Source: Phycisphaerales bacterium (GTDB lineage Bacteria; Planctomycetota; Phycisphaerae; Phycisphaerales; UBA1924). From it: a DNA stretch of 64,000 bases. The notes under the pieces were generated by a model. That model did no database searches, had not been told where the DNA came from, and was given only the letters and a program-made list of their open reading frames with translations. Position numbers and translations under genes: made by a program. The stretch is taken from assembly GCA_015487555.1 (NCBI GenBank), contig WFPK01000104.1:1-64000 (forward strand), written 5' to 3'. Below, in pieces: positions 1 through 7,949 of this stretch (its first letter is position 1; each line of letters opens with the position of its first letter).

Positions 1-1286
1 ATCTGGGCACTCGCGTGGCCAAGGGCGAGTTGGGCGGCTTCGAGGCCGAAGGCTTTGCGGATGTCCGTCGCGGCGTTGTGCCTGAGCTGGTGCGGGTGCC
101 AGCGGAACGGGGCTCGCCAGTCCTTGAGTTGTTGCTTCTGCTTCTTGCTCAGCCGGGCGTTCCACTGGGCAATCGTTTCATCGTCCCGCTTGCACAACGG
201 CGGCGGTGGGGGAGACGCACGATCGCACGCCCGTTGGATCGCCGAATAATAACTCGGCGTGGTATACCGGTCGCCCGCTTGTTTTACGGGATTGGGTATG
301 CGGTTCGTGCCGGTGCGGTTGCCGTAGGAGAGCGGGGTCTTGCGCTGGGCGGTGAGGGCGGCCCGTCGCTCGGCCTCGGCTTCCGATGGGCTGAACAAGA
401 ACGCATCGTCCGGGCGATCAGCCAAGAACGGGTTGATGATCGCCTGCGCACGCGGGCCGACAAAGATCACGCGGTCTTGCCCGCGGTACTGGTTCTTGTG
501 CTCCAGCGGGCGATAGGTCCATACGCCCGATTCGTCGTCCATCCTCAGGTCGGCCTTCCGCATCCCGAGCAGCTCGCCGGGGCGTGCGCCGGTGAGAAGC
601 TGGAGTTCGACAACTGCGCGGATCTGGCGATTGAGGAACGGGAGCGTCTTGTTGATCAGCTCTATCGGCACCGGCTCGACCCGCTTGCCCTCCTTGGCCT
701 CGGTGCGTCCTCGCTTGAGCGATTCGACGGTATCGAGTGCTTGGTAGACACTTGAAGGCACCATCTCGTATGACGCCGCCCATCGGAACATTCGCCGAAT
801 GCGCTGCATCTGCTGGTTGATGTACTTGCGTGACCAAGGCGTTCGTGGCGGATTGCTGGATTGATCGCCGACGATCATCGCCTCGCGGAGATGCCGGAGC
901 TTCTTGGGCCCGAACTGATCCGCCGGCAGCGATCCATAGTGCTCGCGAAGCAATCGAAGCACGACGCGGAGCGTGCCCGATTCATTGGGCTGGTAATACC
1001 GCTCGGCCCATCGCCAGTAATCCCGGATCAGGATGGTGATCGATGGGGCACTCGATTGCAGATAGGGAGCGTGCTGCTCGGCCCAGTCGGGCGTCGGCCA
1101 GCATCGGCGGTTCGCTTCCCACTCGGCGATGATGCGGTGGTACCGCTCCCGACTCTGAGGCGTGTTGTACTCGCCGAGCCAGAAGTCTTTTCGTTGTCCG
1201 GTTTGGGCATCGCGCAGCGTGACAAGCGCCTGGGTGTATCCCTTGCGCTTCCGATAGGTTGGTGTCTTTGTTGATGTTCGCGGCAT
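1..1286 (-). CDS. Tyrosine recombinase / phage-type integrase, 3' end cut by window edge
   Basis: Site-specific recombinase that would catalyse integration or excision of a mobile element. The frame is open for 428 codons from ATG at 1286 to the window edge, with AAGGAG just upstream. The N-terminal half (about 1-190) looks like a SAM-like core-binding domain. The catalytic half shows Arg235 in TGARPGE, Lys264 in EHKNQYRG, His399-x-x-Arg402 in HPHQLRHNAA, and His424 in LGHASAQ. The nucleophilic Tyr should lie a few residues beyond the edge. The gene lies immediately downstream of the 3' end of tRNA-Gly and on the same strand, a classic arrangement for an element integrated into a tRNA gene. 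The family call is firm; the kind of element is unknown. Confidence 0.93.
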   Translation of the reverse strand, partial: MPRTSTKTPTYRKRKGYTQALVTLRDAQTGQRKDFWLGEYNTPQSRERYHRIIAEWEANRRCWPTPDWAEQHAPYLQSSAPSITILIRDYWRWAERYYQPNESGTLRVVLRLLREHYGSLPADQFGPKKLRHLREAMIVGDQSSNPPRTPWSRKYINQQMQRIRRMFRWAASYEMVPSSVYQALDTVESLKRGRTEAKEGKRVEPVPIELINKTLPFLNRQIRAVVELQLLTGARPGELLGMRKADLRMDDESGVWTYRPLEHKNQYRGQDRVIFVGPRAQAIINPFLADRPDDAFLFSPSEAEAERRAALTAQRKTPLSYGNRTGTNRIPNPVKQAGDRYTTPSYYSAIQRACDRASPPPPPLCKRDDETIAQWNARLSKKQKQQLKDWRAPFRWHPHQLRHNAATDIRKAFGLEAAQLALGHASAQ

Positions 1287-1304
1287 CGGCGGAGCTCCTT
1301 GAAA

Positions 1305-1366
1305 CGCTTTGCGCGGTGTAGCACCGCGCGAAATCAAGCGTTTTAGGCTGCTCCACCCGAGGGTGG
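1305..1366. repeat. Two inverted repeats between integrase and tRNA-Gly
   Basis: An 8-bp perfect stem, GCGCGGTG / CACCGCGC with loop TAG (1311-1329), is flanked by outer CGCTT/AAGCG arms (1305-1309, 1336-1340). A second dyad, CCACCC-GA-GGGTGG, lies at 1353-1366. They sit where recombinase arm sites or the integrase promoter would be expected. The function is inferred from position only. Confidence 0.4.
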
Positions 1367-1417
1367 GTTTCCGTATCGAATTTGTATCGCACGGACTCAG
1401 CGTGAGTTACGAAAAAA

Positions 1418-1489
1418 AGCGGGTGAACGGACTCGAACCGTCAACATTCAGCTTGGAAGGCTGACGCTCTACCATTGAGCTACACCCGC
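1418..1489 (-). tRNA. tRNA-Gly (anticodon TCC)
   Basis: Read on the minus strand, the sequence folds as a cloverleaf with acceptor GCGGGTG/CACCCGC, D stem GCTC/GAGC, anticodon loop CTTCCAA and T-loop TTCGAGT. The anticodon is TCC and the discriminator base is U. CCA is not encoded; a run of Ts follows directly. The 3' end faces the integrase, making this the likely attachment locus. Confidence 0.96.
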
Positions 1490-1544
1490 AATTGCCACAT
1501 CGCCATAGGAATCGGGTGATCCCCAAAGCACTGGCATGGAACAC

Positions 1545-1572
1545 AGTATAGGATTCACTTTCCAGATGGCAA
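1545..1572 (-). promoter_or_regulatory. Candidate sigma-70 promoter for tRNA-Gly
   Basis: On the minus strand, TTGCCA (1567-1572) and TATACT (1545-1550) are separated by 16 bp, about 55 nt upstream of the mature tRNA 5' end. The -35 box falls in the centre of a dyad at 1560-1582. The call rests on motif and spacing alone. Confidence 0.45.
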
Positions 1573-1582
1573 TCATCTGGAA
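1560..1582. promoter_or_regulatory. Inverted repeat TTCCAGATG-N5-CATCTGGAA, operator-like
   Basis: A perfect 9-bp dyad with a 5-bp spacer lies between the tRNA-Gly gene and the cytochrome c gene on the opposite strand, and overlaps the predicted tRNA -35 element. It could be a repressor site or an RNA hairpin in the cytochrome leader. No regulator can be assigned. Confidence 0.4.
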
Positions 1583-1673
1583 TGTGGAATGCAGAGTTTT
1601 TCATTCCCAGTGTACCCGTCCAAAATGACAGACATATACTGCATTGCAGGACTCATTCTTGCCAGGAGAAAAC

Positions 1674-2072
1674 ATGAAACGCACAGCTACAGCCGTCGCA
1701 CTCGCCGCCACACTCACGCTCTTGTCAGGATGCGGTGGGGGATCAGAATCATCCGAAACCGCTGCTACACCCGCAGTGGATGCGAACGCATTTGCCAAAG
1801 CAAAGGGCAAGGTCATCTACAACAAGACCTGCATCGCATGTCATGGTGAAGGTGGCGTCGGGGTCGAGAATCTCGGCAAAAACTGGGTGGTTAGCGAGTT
1901 CATCGCCAATGCAACCGATGAAGAGCTCGTCGAGTTCATCAAAGTTGGTCGCCCCATCGACGATCCGATGAGTGCAGGAAAAGCACCCATGCCTCCCTAC
2001 GGCGGCGACCCAACACTCACCGACGAAGACCTCCAGAATATCGTCGTCTACATGCGCAGCTTGCACGAATAA
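1674..2072 (+). CDS. Lipoprotein c-type cytochrome
   Basis: Small electron carrier of 132 residues, predicted to be lipid-anchored outside the cytoplasmic membrane. A signal peptide ends in the lipobox LLSGC (Cys20), followed by a Gly/Ser-rich tether. A single haem site, CIACH, is at 53-57, and the likely axial Met106 lies in KAPMPPYGG, as in class I cytochromes c. The C-terminal helix (LQNIVVYMRSL) is typical of the fold. ATG 1674 is preferred over an in-frame start 30 bases upstream because AGGAG lies at 1664-1668 and the resulting N-terminus is a proper signal peptide. The gene stands alone, so the redox partner is unknown. Confidence 0.9.
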   Translation: MKRTATAVALAATLTLLSGCGGGSESSETAATPAVDANAFAKAKGKVIYNKTCIACHGEGGVGVENLGKNWVVSEFIANATDEELVEFIKVGRPIDDPMSAGKAPMPPYGGDPTLTDEDLQNIVVYMRSLHE

Positions 2073-2087
2073 ATCGACAAGCGAATC

Positions 2088-2132
2088 AAAAGCCTGGTTT
2101 TCAAAAGCCTGGTTTTCAGCAGCTTGGTTTTC
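2088..2132. repeat. Three tandem 15-bp units at a convergent gene end
   Basis: Two identical units, AAAAGCCTGGTTTTC (2088-2102, 2103-2117), are followed by a diverged third (2118-2132, AGCAGCTTGGTTTTC). The third unit encodes the last residues of the minus-strand fusion gene; the first two lie beyond its stop codon. This looks like slippage duplication, and the units may also form the 3' structure between the two convergent genes. Confidence 0.85.
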
Positions 2133-3876
2133 GGCAACGGATGGCCAAGAACAACGGAATCTCACGCCGGGCGTGATTCTCCGCTGCTGCCCGTGGCCCG
2201 GGCTCGCTTGTCCGCTGGCTTGCCCACTCTTCGATCGCATCAACCACCAATCCGCTCTGGGCGCAAGCACTGATGTAGCGACTGATCGGGCGGTGATGGG
2301 TGATGGTGGTGATGGCAGGCTTGCCCTTGGACACTTCGCCCGGATTCATCACGATCGTGCTGGACTGCTCAGAGAGGTACTGATCGATTCGGCGGAACTG
2401 GACCTGCTGCCCGGTGCGCTGGTCCATCGTCCACCCCCAGGCGCTCCCTTGGGCGATGCGGAACGACGGGTGCGAGATGACGCACACGAATCGCCCGCCG
2501 GGTTTGAGCCGATCGTACACGCCTTTGAACACCGCATCGAGCTGTTCGATATTCATCATCGCCATGATGCAGGTCGCCGCATCGACGGGCTCAAGCTCGA
2601 GCTCGGAGAGTTTGCACGCATCCCAGACCTTGTACGAGGTGCGATCGGTCGCTCGGGTGTTGGCTGTTTCGATCAGCGCATCGGAGATATCCGTGCCAAC
2701 GATCTGGGCGACATCGGCATGGCGGGCGATGTATTCGCTCATCACCCCTTGTCCACAGGCCACATCGAGCACCCGCTCGCCGGGCTGAAGGTCGAGCAGG
2801 TGCATCACCCCGGGCAGGATGATCTGCTGGTGATGGTCTGATCCTCGCTGGGAGATGAGTTGGTCATACCACCCGGCGACATGATCCCATCCCTTTTTGA
2901 CTTGCGATGGAGCCGACTCTTCCGCGGCATTGATCGCAGCGTCGGGCGGAGGCGTGATGCCCATCGCCAGCCAGAAGGATGCCGGCGCGGGGCATTTGTA
3001 TCGCATGGTCTTGTCTTCTTCGGGATGGGTGATGCGGAGCCCATTGGCATGGAGCCCGAGCCGATGCAGATCGTCGCGCGTGGCGCCGTGTTTGTGATCG
3101 CCCACAATCGGATGCCCGATCTTGGCCAGGTGTTCGCGGATCTGCTCGGGCAGATCAGGGCGTGCGCGCACGCGCAAAAGGCTCAAGCCATTCCCCGTCT
3201 CGACGACCCGGATGTGCGTGCTCGGCGTCGCACCGATCCCCGACGAATGCGCAACTGCCCCGGTGACGGTTTCGCCGACTCGGCTTGCTTCTTCGGAGAA
3301 TACGCCTTCGACCAAAGCGAGGTAACTTGTCTCGGGATGGGTCTGTGTGCGAGGCGAGTCTTCGCTATCGCGCATCGCGACAAAGAGTACGATCCCCGAT
3401 GCGTGGGCATCGAGCTCGTGGGCCACACGCATCAGGCGTTTGCGGGCGCCCGAGAGCTCATCGACCATATCGACAAGCGTGGGCGATTTGCCTTTGCGGG
3501 TGGCGATGCCTGCGGGTTTGTTGACCAGAAGCACGAAGTTGTCTTTTTCGATGATGTCGGGTTTGGGATACCGCACCCGTTCTTCGCGTGCTTGATCTCG
3601 CTCATCGCGTCGATTGGTTCGGTGTCCACCTCGATCTTCAGGGCGGCCGCTGCCATACCCGCCACCGCCTTGGCGTCCACCGAATCCACCTTGTCCCCCC
3701 CCTTGGCGTCCACCGAATCCGCCGCCCGGTCTTCCACCGGGTGGCCCGCTGCGTTGCCCGCCGCCGCCATATCCGCCACCATGTCCGCCACCATGTCCGC
3801 CACCATGTCCGCCACCATGTCCGCTTCCATGTCTGCCGCCGTATCCGCCGCCTTGGTTTGGTCGATTATCTGCCAT
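2116..3876 (-). CDS. Fusion: Gly/His/Arg-rich tail + RluA-like pseudouridine synthase + SAM methyltransferase
   Basis: A 586-residue three-part protein probably acting on RNA. Residues 1-100 are a low-complexity Gly/His/Arg tail resembling an RGG-type RNA-binding region. Residues about 105-306 match the RluA pseudouridine synthase fold: LVNKPAGIATRKG, then the catalytic block HELDAHASGI with Asp156, then HPIVGDHKHG and LHANGLRITHP. About 320-586 is a class I SAM-dependent methyltransferase with motif I VLDVACGQG (369-377) and the post-motif KPGGRF. The usual HRLD is HELD here, so the conserved Arg beside the catalytic Asp is lost. The gene is translated after coaB with an 11-bp overlap; AGGA precedes ATG 3876. 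The domains are recognisable, but the substrate is unknown and the synthase may be inactive. Confidence 0.85.
   Translation of the reverse strand: MADNRPNQGGGYGGRHGSGHGGGHGGGHGGGHGGGYGGGGQRSGPPGGRPGGGFGGRQGGGQGGFGGRQGGGGYGSGRPEDRGGHRTNRRDERDQAREERVRYPKPDIIEKDNFVLLVNKPAGIATRKGKSPTLVDMVDELSGARKRLMRVAHELDAHASGIVLFVAMRDSEDSPRTQTHPETSYLALVEGVFSEEASRVGETVTGAVAHSSGIGATPSTHIRVVETGNGLSLLRVRARPDLPEQIREHLAKIGHPIVGDHKHGATRDDLHRLGLHANGLRITHPEEDKTMRYKCPAPASFWLAMGITPPPDAAINAAEESAPSQVKKGWDHVAGWYDQLISQRGSDHHQQIILPGVMHLLDLQPGERVLDVACGQGVMSEYIARHADVAQIVGTDISDALIETANTRATDRTSYKVWDACKLSELELEPVDAATCIMAMMNIEQLDAVFKGVYDRLKPGGRFVCVISHPSFRIAQGSAWGWTMDQRTGQQVQFRRIDQYLSEQSSTIVMNPGEVSKGKPAITTITHHRPISRYISACAQSGLVVDAIEEWASQRTSEPGPRAAAENHARREIPLFLAIRCRKPSC
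3769..3840. repeat. Six 12-bp tandem units encoding Gly/His repeats
   Basis: Units of ATGTCCGCCACC are perfect at 3781-3816 and have one or a few changes at 3769-3780 and 3817-3840. On the minus strand they encode the HGGG tetrapeptide array near the N-terminus of the fusion protein. The in-frame 12-bp period allows length change without frameshift. Confidence 0.9.
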
Positions 3877-4747
3877 TGGTCGTTGTTCCTGTCGGGGTGC
3901 CCATGCGTTGGTGTGTCAGCGGGGTGAGTTGTGCGATAAGCCATTGCGCGAACGCAGCTTTGGAGAGCAGGCCTGGGGTTGATTGCTGGTATGGTACCCC
4001 GCGATCGGGGTTGCCCAGAAGTGTTGCCTCGATCGAGTCAGAGTCCATCGTTTCAAGTGCATTGGCGACGATCAAGTCAATATTTTTTCGGCCGAGTTTG
4101 TCCTTGGCCGAGGCGATCAGTCTGTCTTTGGGTTCGAGGGCGAATCCGACGAGGAGCTGATCGGCGCGGGCATCTTGGGCACACTGGGCAAGGAGGTCAG
4201 GCGTGGGTTCGAGTTTGAGTACAAAGTCCCCAGCTTCACGCTTGCGTTTGCCATCGAGATCACCCGGGGAGACGATCGGACGATAATCCGCCACGGCCGC
4301 GGCCATAATCAGTGTATCCGACTGCAACAAATGGGTTTGAAGCAAGGACTGGAGGTCGGAAAAAGAGAAAAAACGAACGACCTCGATATCCGGATTGCTC
4401 GGTAAGATCGCATTTGGACCCAGCAAAAGGGTCACTTGCCATCCCGAAGCTTGGGCGCAATCGGCCAGGGCGCTCCCGAGTCTGCCCGACGAGCGGTTGC
4501 CGACGAATCGAACCGCGTCGATCGGCTCATAGGTCGGTCCGGCGGTGATGAGCAAGGCGGGAACCTTCGAAGGGGCAGCATCAGAAGAGGCAGAGGTTGC
4601 ACGGTCGGCACACACTTGAGATATCCTCGGGGATTGATTCAGAGATGCAGTGGAACAGGGACGGACGCCCAATCGTAGAGTCTCGGCTGCCCGATAGGCA
4701 TGAAATTCGAGAATCAGACCCGAGATCGCATGGGCCCAAAGGTGCAT
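3866..4747 (-). CDS. coaB: Phosphopantothenoylcysteine synthetase (standalone CoaB)
   Basis: Ligase of coenzyme A synthesis joining cysteine to 4'-phosphopantothenate; cytoplasmic. The diagnostic start of the CoaB domain, LLITAGPTYEPIDAVRF followed by NRSSGRLG, is present, with the later blocks LIMAAAVADYRP, KLEPTPDLL, LLVGFALE and the Lys-rich loop KLGRKNIDLIVAN. The CoaC decarboxylase half of the usual CoaBC fusion is missing, so the protein is 293 residues or fewer. The first 60 or so residues are not conserved; an in-frame GTG at 4615 with GAGGAT upstream would give a shorter, perhaps more realistic 249-residue protein. It is first of two co-oriented genes, overlapping the next by 11 bp, and is divergent from the secretion cluster. 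Confidence 0.88.
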   Translation of the reverse strand: MHLWAHAISGLILEFHAYRAAETLRLGVRPCSTASLNQSPRISQVCADRATSASSDAAPSKVPALLITAGPTYEPIDAVRFVGNRSSGRLGSALADCAQASGWQVTLLLGPNAILPSNPDIEVVRFFSFSDLQSLLQTHLLQSDTLIMAAAVADYRPIVSPGDLDGKRKREAGDFVLKLEPTPDLLAQCAQDARADQLLVGFALEPKDRLIASAKDKLGRKNIDLIVANALETMDSDSIEATLLGNPDRGVPYQQSTPGLLSKAAFAQWLIAQLTPLTHQRMGTPTGTTTNGR

Positions 4748-4824
4748 GTCCGGGATTGGTCTCCCTATAGTGTCCTCTTGGTTGAGATCACGCCGTTTTA
4801 TTTCGCAGAGGATTGAGCATACCT

Positions 4825-6558
4825 ATGGCTAGAAGTCGGAAGAAACTAGGACAAATCTTGGTCGCCCAAGGGGCAATCAATGCCGGGCAAGCCGATCAGG
4901 GCATCAAACATGCCAAAGAGACCGGAAAACGCATCGGCGAAGCCCTGATCGACCTAGGCATCCTCGACGAGATGCAGGTCCTCAAAGCCCTCGCGGCACA
5001 GTACGGCATGAAATATGTCGATCTCGCCAATGACAAAATCAAAAAACTCATCGACGACGAAGCACTCGATAAGTCCGTCATGAAAAAGCATCTCGTGCTG
5101 GCATTGGGGAAATCAGGTGGAAAAATGCGCCTGGCCATCCATGATCCGATGGACCTCGAGATGCTCGACAATATCCGGTTTCGCCTCAATATGGATGTCG
5201 AGCCCATGCTCGCCACCAAGTCGCAAATCCGCAACTACCTCGACGGCGGCGACGCCAGCGCAGACGGGGTACCTGGGGTTTCCAATGCCCCCTCGATGGT
5301 CGATGGCGAGTCGCTGGTCACCGATTCGATCGACCGCTCGATTGACCGATCGCTCGATCGCTCGATGGATCGGTCGATTGATGTCTCCTCGGAAGATTCG
5401 CCGGTGGTCAAGCTGGTCAACCGGATACTCGACGAAGCCGTCCGCAACCGGACCAGTGACATCCATATCGAGCCCATGGGCGACCGTGTTCGTCTCCGGT
5501 ACCGCATCGACGGCGTCTGTATCGAACGCGACAACCTCCCCAAACGCATGCAGAACGCGATCCTCTCTCGACTCAAACTGATGGCCGGGATGAACATTGC
5601 GGAAAAGCGGGTGCCTCAGGACGGGCGAATCAAGATTCATGTCGATGATGTTGCGATCGACTTTCGTGTCTCAGCATGCCCGGCATACCACGGCGAATCG
5701 GTCGTGCTGCGTATTCTGCGCCCTGATGCAGTGCGGATCGGGCTGGTGAATCTTGGATTCGAGCAAGATAATCTCGACACATTCAACAAGATCATCCGCC
5801 GACCCAACGGCATCTTCCTCGTCACCGGCCCAACGGGTTCGGGCAAGACCACCACACTCTATTCCGCCCTCGATGTGCTCAATCGCCCGGATAAAAAGAT
5901 CATCACCGCTGAGGACCCCGTCGAATACAACTTCGACGGGATCAACCAGTGCCAGGTTCGCGAGGGGATCGGGTTCGGGTTCCCTGAAATCTTGCGATCC
6001 ATGCTCCGCCAGGCGCCCAATGTGATCCTGGTGGGTGAAATTCGAGACAAAGAAGTGGGGGAGATCGCGATCCAGGCCGCCCTGACGGGCCACTTGGTGT
6101 TCTCGACCTTGCATACCAATGATGCCCCTAGTGCAATGACTCGATTGATTGACATGGGGATCAAGCCGTTCCTTGTTGCCAGTTCGATTCAGGCGGTGAT
6201 GGCCCAAAGGTTGGTTCGGGTGCTCTACAAGAGCAAACGGCTGGCAACTGCGGAAGAGCTCGACCATAAATACCTGAGCTTGATTGATCTCAAGCCCGAA
6301 GATGCCCTGGGCAAGGTGTATACGCCGGTCTCGTGCGAGGAAGCGCCCGGGGGATACAAAGGCCGAATGGCGATCTTTGAGATGATGACGATGAACTCGG
6401 AGATTCGCGAGCTCGCATTCAACCTTGCACCTTCTTCGAAGATTCGCCATGCTGCGATTGCTGCGGGGATGAAGGAGCTTGTCGAGGACGGGCGCATCAA
6501 GGTGCTCAATGGCGTGACGACCCCAGAAGAGATTGCCCGTGTGAGCCAGACCGAATAG
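4825..6558 (+). CDS. GspE/PilB-type assembly ATPase no. 1
   Basis: Hexameric cytoplasmic ATPase powering pilus or pseudopilus assembly, 577 residues. The N-terminus (8-60) has two MshEN-type motifs spaced by five residues (KLGQILVAQG..., RIGEALIDLG...LAAQ). The SIDR-repeat linker is at about 168-186. The ATPase core has DIHIEP, YRIDG, Walker A GPTGSGKT (334-341), Asp box AEDPVEY, Walker B VILVGEIRD and His box STLHTNDAPS. The four-Cys zinc module normally following the core is absent; one Cys remains (SCEEAPGGYKGR). ATG 4825 is chosen; an in-frame TTG at 4813 is possible. It is the first gene of the cluster running to 22734. Confidence 0.93.
   Translation: MARSRKKLGQILVAQGAINAGQADQGIKHAKETGKRIGEALIDLGILDEMQVLKALAAQYGMKYVDLANDKIKKLIDDEALDKSVMKKHLVLALGKSGGKMRLAIHDPMDLEMLDNIRFRLNMDVEPMLATKSQIRNYLDGGDASADGVPGVSNAPSMVDGESLVTDSIDRSIDRSLDRSMDRSIDVSSEDSPVVKLVNRILDEAVRNRTSDIHIEPMGDRVRLRYRIDGVCIERDNLPKRMQNAILSRLKLMAGMNIAEKRVPQDGRIKIHVDDVAIDFRVSACPAYHGESVVLRILRPDAVRIGLVNLGFEQDNLDTFNKIIRRPNGIFLVTGPTGSGKTTTLYSALDVLNRPDKKIITAEDPVEYNFDGINQCQVREGIGFGFPEILRSMLRQAPNVILVGEIRDKEVGEIAIQAALTGHLVFSTLHTNDAPSAMTRLIDMGIKPFLVASSIQAVMAQRLVRVLYKSKRLATAEELDHKYLSLIDLKPEDALGKVYTPVSCEEAPGGYKGRMAIFEMMTMNSEIRELAFNLAPSSKIRHAAIAAGMKELVEDGRIKVLNGVTTPEEIARVSQTE
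5326..5385 (+). repeat. Five 12-bp repeats (SIDR linker) inside ATPase no. 1
   Basis: Five in-frame 12-bp units of the type TCGATCGACCGC encode SIDR, SIDR, SLDR, SMDR and SIDV between the MshEN-like and core domains. Third-base changes show that the repeat is not recent, or is held at protein level as a charged flexible linker. Confidence 0.8.
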
Positions 6559-6641
6559 GACATTCTACAGGAAGAAAAGCTTCGCGATGTGTGTGCAAAG
6601 AGCCATCAACGCGAGATTCGATACGACAGGAGAAGTGAACC

Positions 6642-7769
6642 ATGTCTACCGTTCAGATTGACCGATTGCTCGATACGGTTGTCAAAACCGGGGGGTCTGA
6701 TATCCACCTCACCACTGGGCGCCAGCCGACCATCCGCCTGCATGGTGGATTACGGAACCTGCAAACCAAAGTGCTCGATTCCGATGACATGGTTTCGCTC
6801 ATGAAATCCATTACACCTGAACGCAATCAGCAAGAACTCCAGGAAGAGGGGGGGACGGACTTCGGGTTCGCCTATGGCGACGCGGCCCGGTTCCGTGTCT
6901 CGGTCTTCCGGCAACGCGGCGATATCGCGATTGTCCTTCGCCAAATCCCCAACCGCCTGTTGACATTCGATCAGATCGGGCTTCCCGATATCTGTAAAGA
7001 CCTGATCCGCCGTCCTCGTGGATTGTTTCTGGTGACCGGGCCGACGGGTTCGGGTAAAACAACCTCGCTGGCGACGATGATCGATTATGTGAACCAGTAC
7101 ATGGATCGGCACATTGTGACGATGGAAGATCCGATCGAATACTACCACACGCACAAAAAATCCATTGTCAACCAGCGTGAGGTGGGCAACGATGTCCCCA
7201 GCTTTGCCGAAGCCCTTCGCCGAGCGCTGCGTCAGGACCCCGATGTGATTCTGGTGGGTGAGATGCGTGACCTTGAAACGATCGAGGCCGCGGTGCGGGC
7301 TGCGGAAACGGGTCACTTGGTGTTCGGGACGCTCCATACCACCGGTGCTGCCAAGACGATCGACCGTATGGTCGATGCCTTCCCGGTGACCCAGCAGAAC
7401 CAGATTCGGGTTCAGCTCTCGACGGCCCTGATTGCGGTGCTCTCCCAGGTGCTTCTGGGGCGGATTGATACCAAGGGAATGGTCGCTGCCTACGAGTTCC
7501 TGGTCATTACACCCGCGATCGCCAACCTGATCCGTGATAACAAGAGTTATCGGATTGACTCGGCGATCCAGACAGGGAAGAAGTACGGGATGCAGCTGCT
7601 CGATGACCACCTCTGGTCGCTCTACTCCCGAGGGATGGTCTCGGCAGAAGAGATGGTCGATAAATGTAAGAATCAGACCGATCTGCGGAACAAAGTGCAC
7701 CAGGCCGGGGGCGTGATCGGTCGACCTGAGCTCGATGATCCGGAAGCATCGAAAGAAATCGCGGGTTAG
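6642..7769 (+). CDS. pilT: PilT-like retraction ATPase
   Basis: A 375-residue ATPase of the twitching-motility PilT family, which depolymerises type IV pili. It begins with SDIHLTTGRQPTIRLHG, the typical PilT N-terminal PAS-like domain. It shows Walker A GPTGSGKT at 133-140, MEDPIEY, Walker B DPDVILVGEMRD (199-210), and the HLVFGTLHTTGAAKTIDRMVD block that separates PilT from PilB. A strong AGGAG lies before ATG 6642. The gene sits between two GspE/PilB homologues. Type II secretion operons do not normally carry a retraction ATPase, so this cluster is more pilus-like than a standard T2SS. Confidence 0.92.
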   Translation: MSTVQIDRLLDTVVKTGGSDIHLTTGRQPTIRLHGGLRNLQTKVLDSDDMVSLMKSITPERNQQELQEEGGTDFGFAYGDAARFRVSVFRQRGDIAIVLRQIPNRLLTFDQIGLPDICKDLIRRPRGLFLVTGPTGSGKTTSLATMIDYVNQYMDRHIVTMEDPIEYYHTHKKSIVNQREVGNDVPSFAEALRRALRQDPDVILVGEMRDLETIEAAVRAAETGHLVFGTLHTTGAAKTIDRMVDAFPVTQQNQIRVQLSTALIAVLSQVLLGRIDTKGMVAAYEFLVITPAIANLIRDNKSYRIDSAIQTGKKYGMQLLDDHLWSLYSRGMVSAEEMVDKCKNQTDLRNKVHQAGGVIGRPELDDPEASKEIAG

Positions 7770-7949
7770 TTTTGGGATTTGCTCGGCATCAAAAAGGGCC
7801 GGCTGTCGTTTGTTTTCCACTTGTCGCATCGAATAAAGCGGCACAAATCGGTCTGTTTTCCGGAACGGACACCCTTTTCTCTGCGAATATCTTACCGTGG
7901 GCGATGCCCTCGGGCATTGGCGTACACACGCCTGGAACTGGAGTGATTC

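Noticed and set aside
15-755. Long plus-strand open frame over the integrase
   Set aside because: It is antisense to a recombinase with all expected catalytic motifs on the minus strand; its own protein is low-complexity and unmatched.
2860-3927. 355-codon plus-strand frame opposite the pseudouridine synthase fusion
   Set aside because: It mirrors the Gly-rich repeat region and domains of the minus-strand gene and shows no family motif.
3432-3944. Minus-strand frame with ADMVADMV repeats
   Set aside because: It is the 12-bp repeat read in another frame of the real gene.
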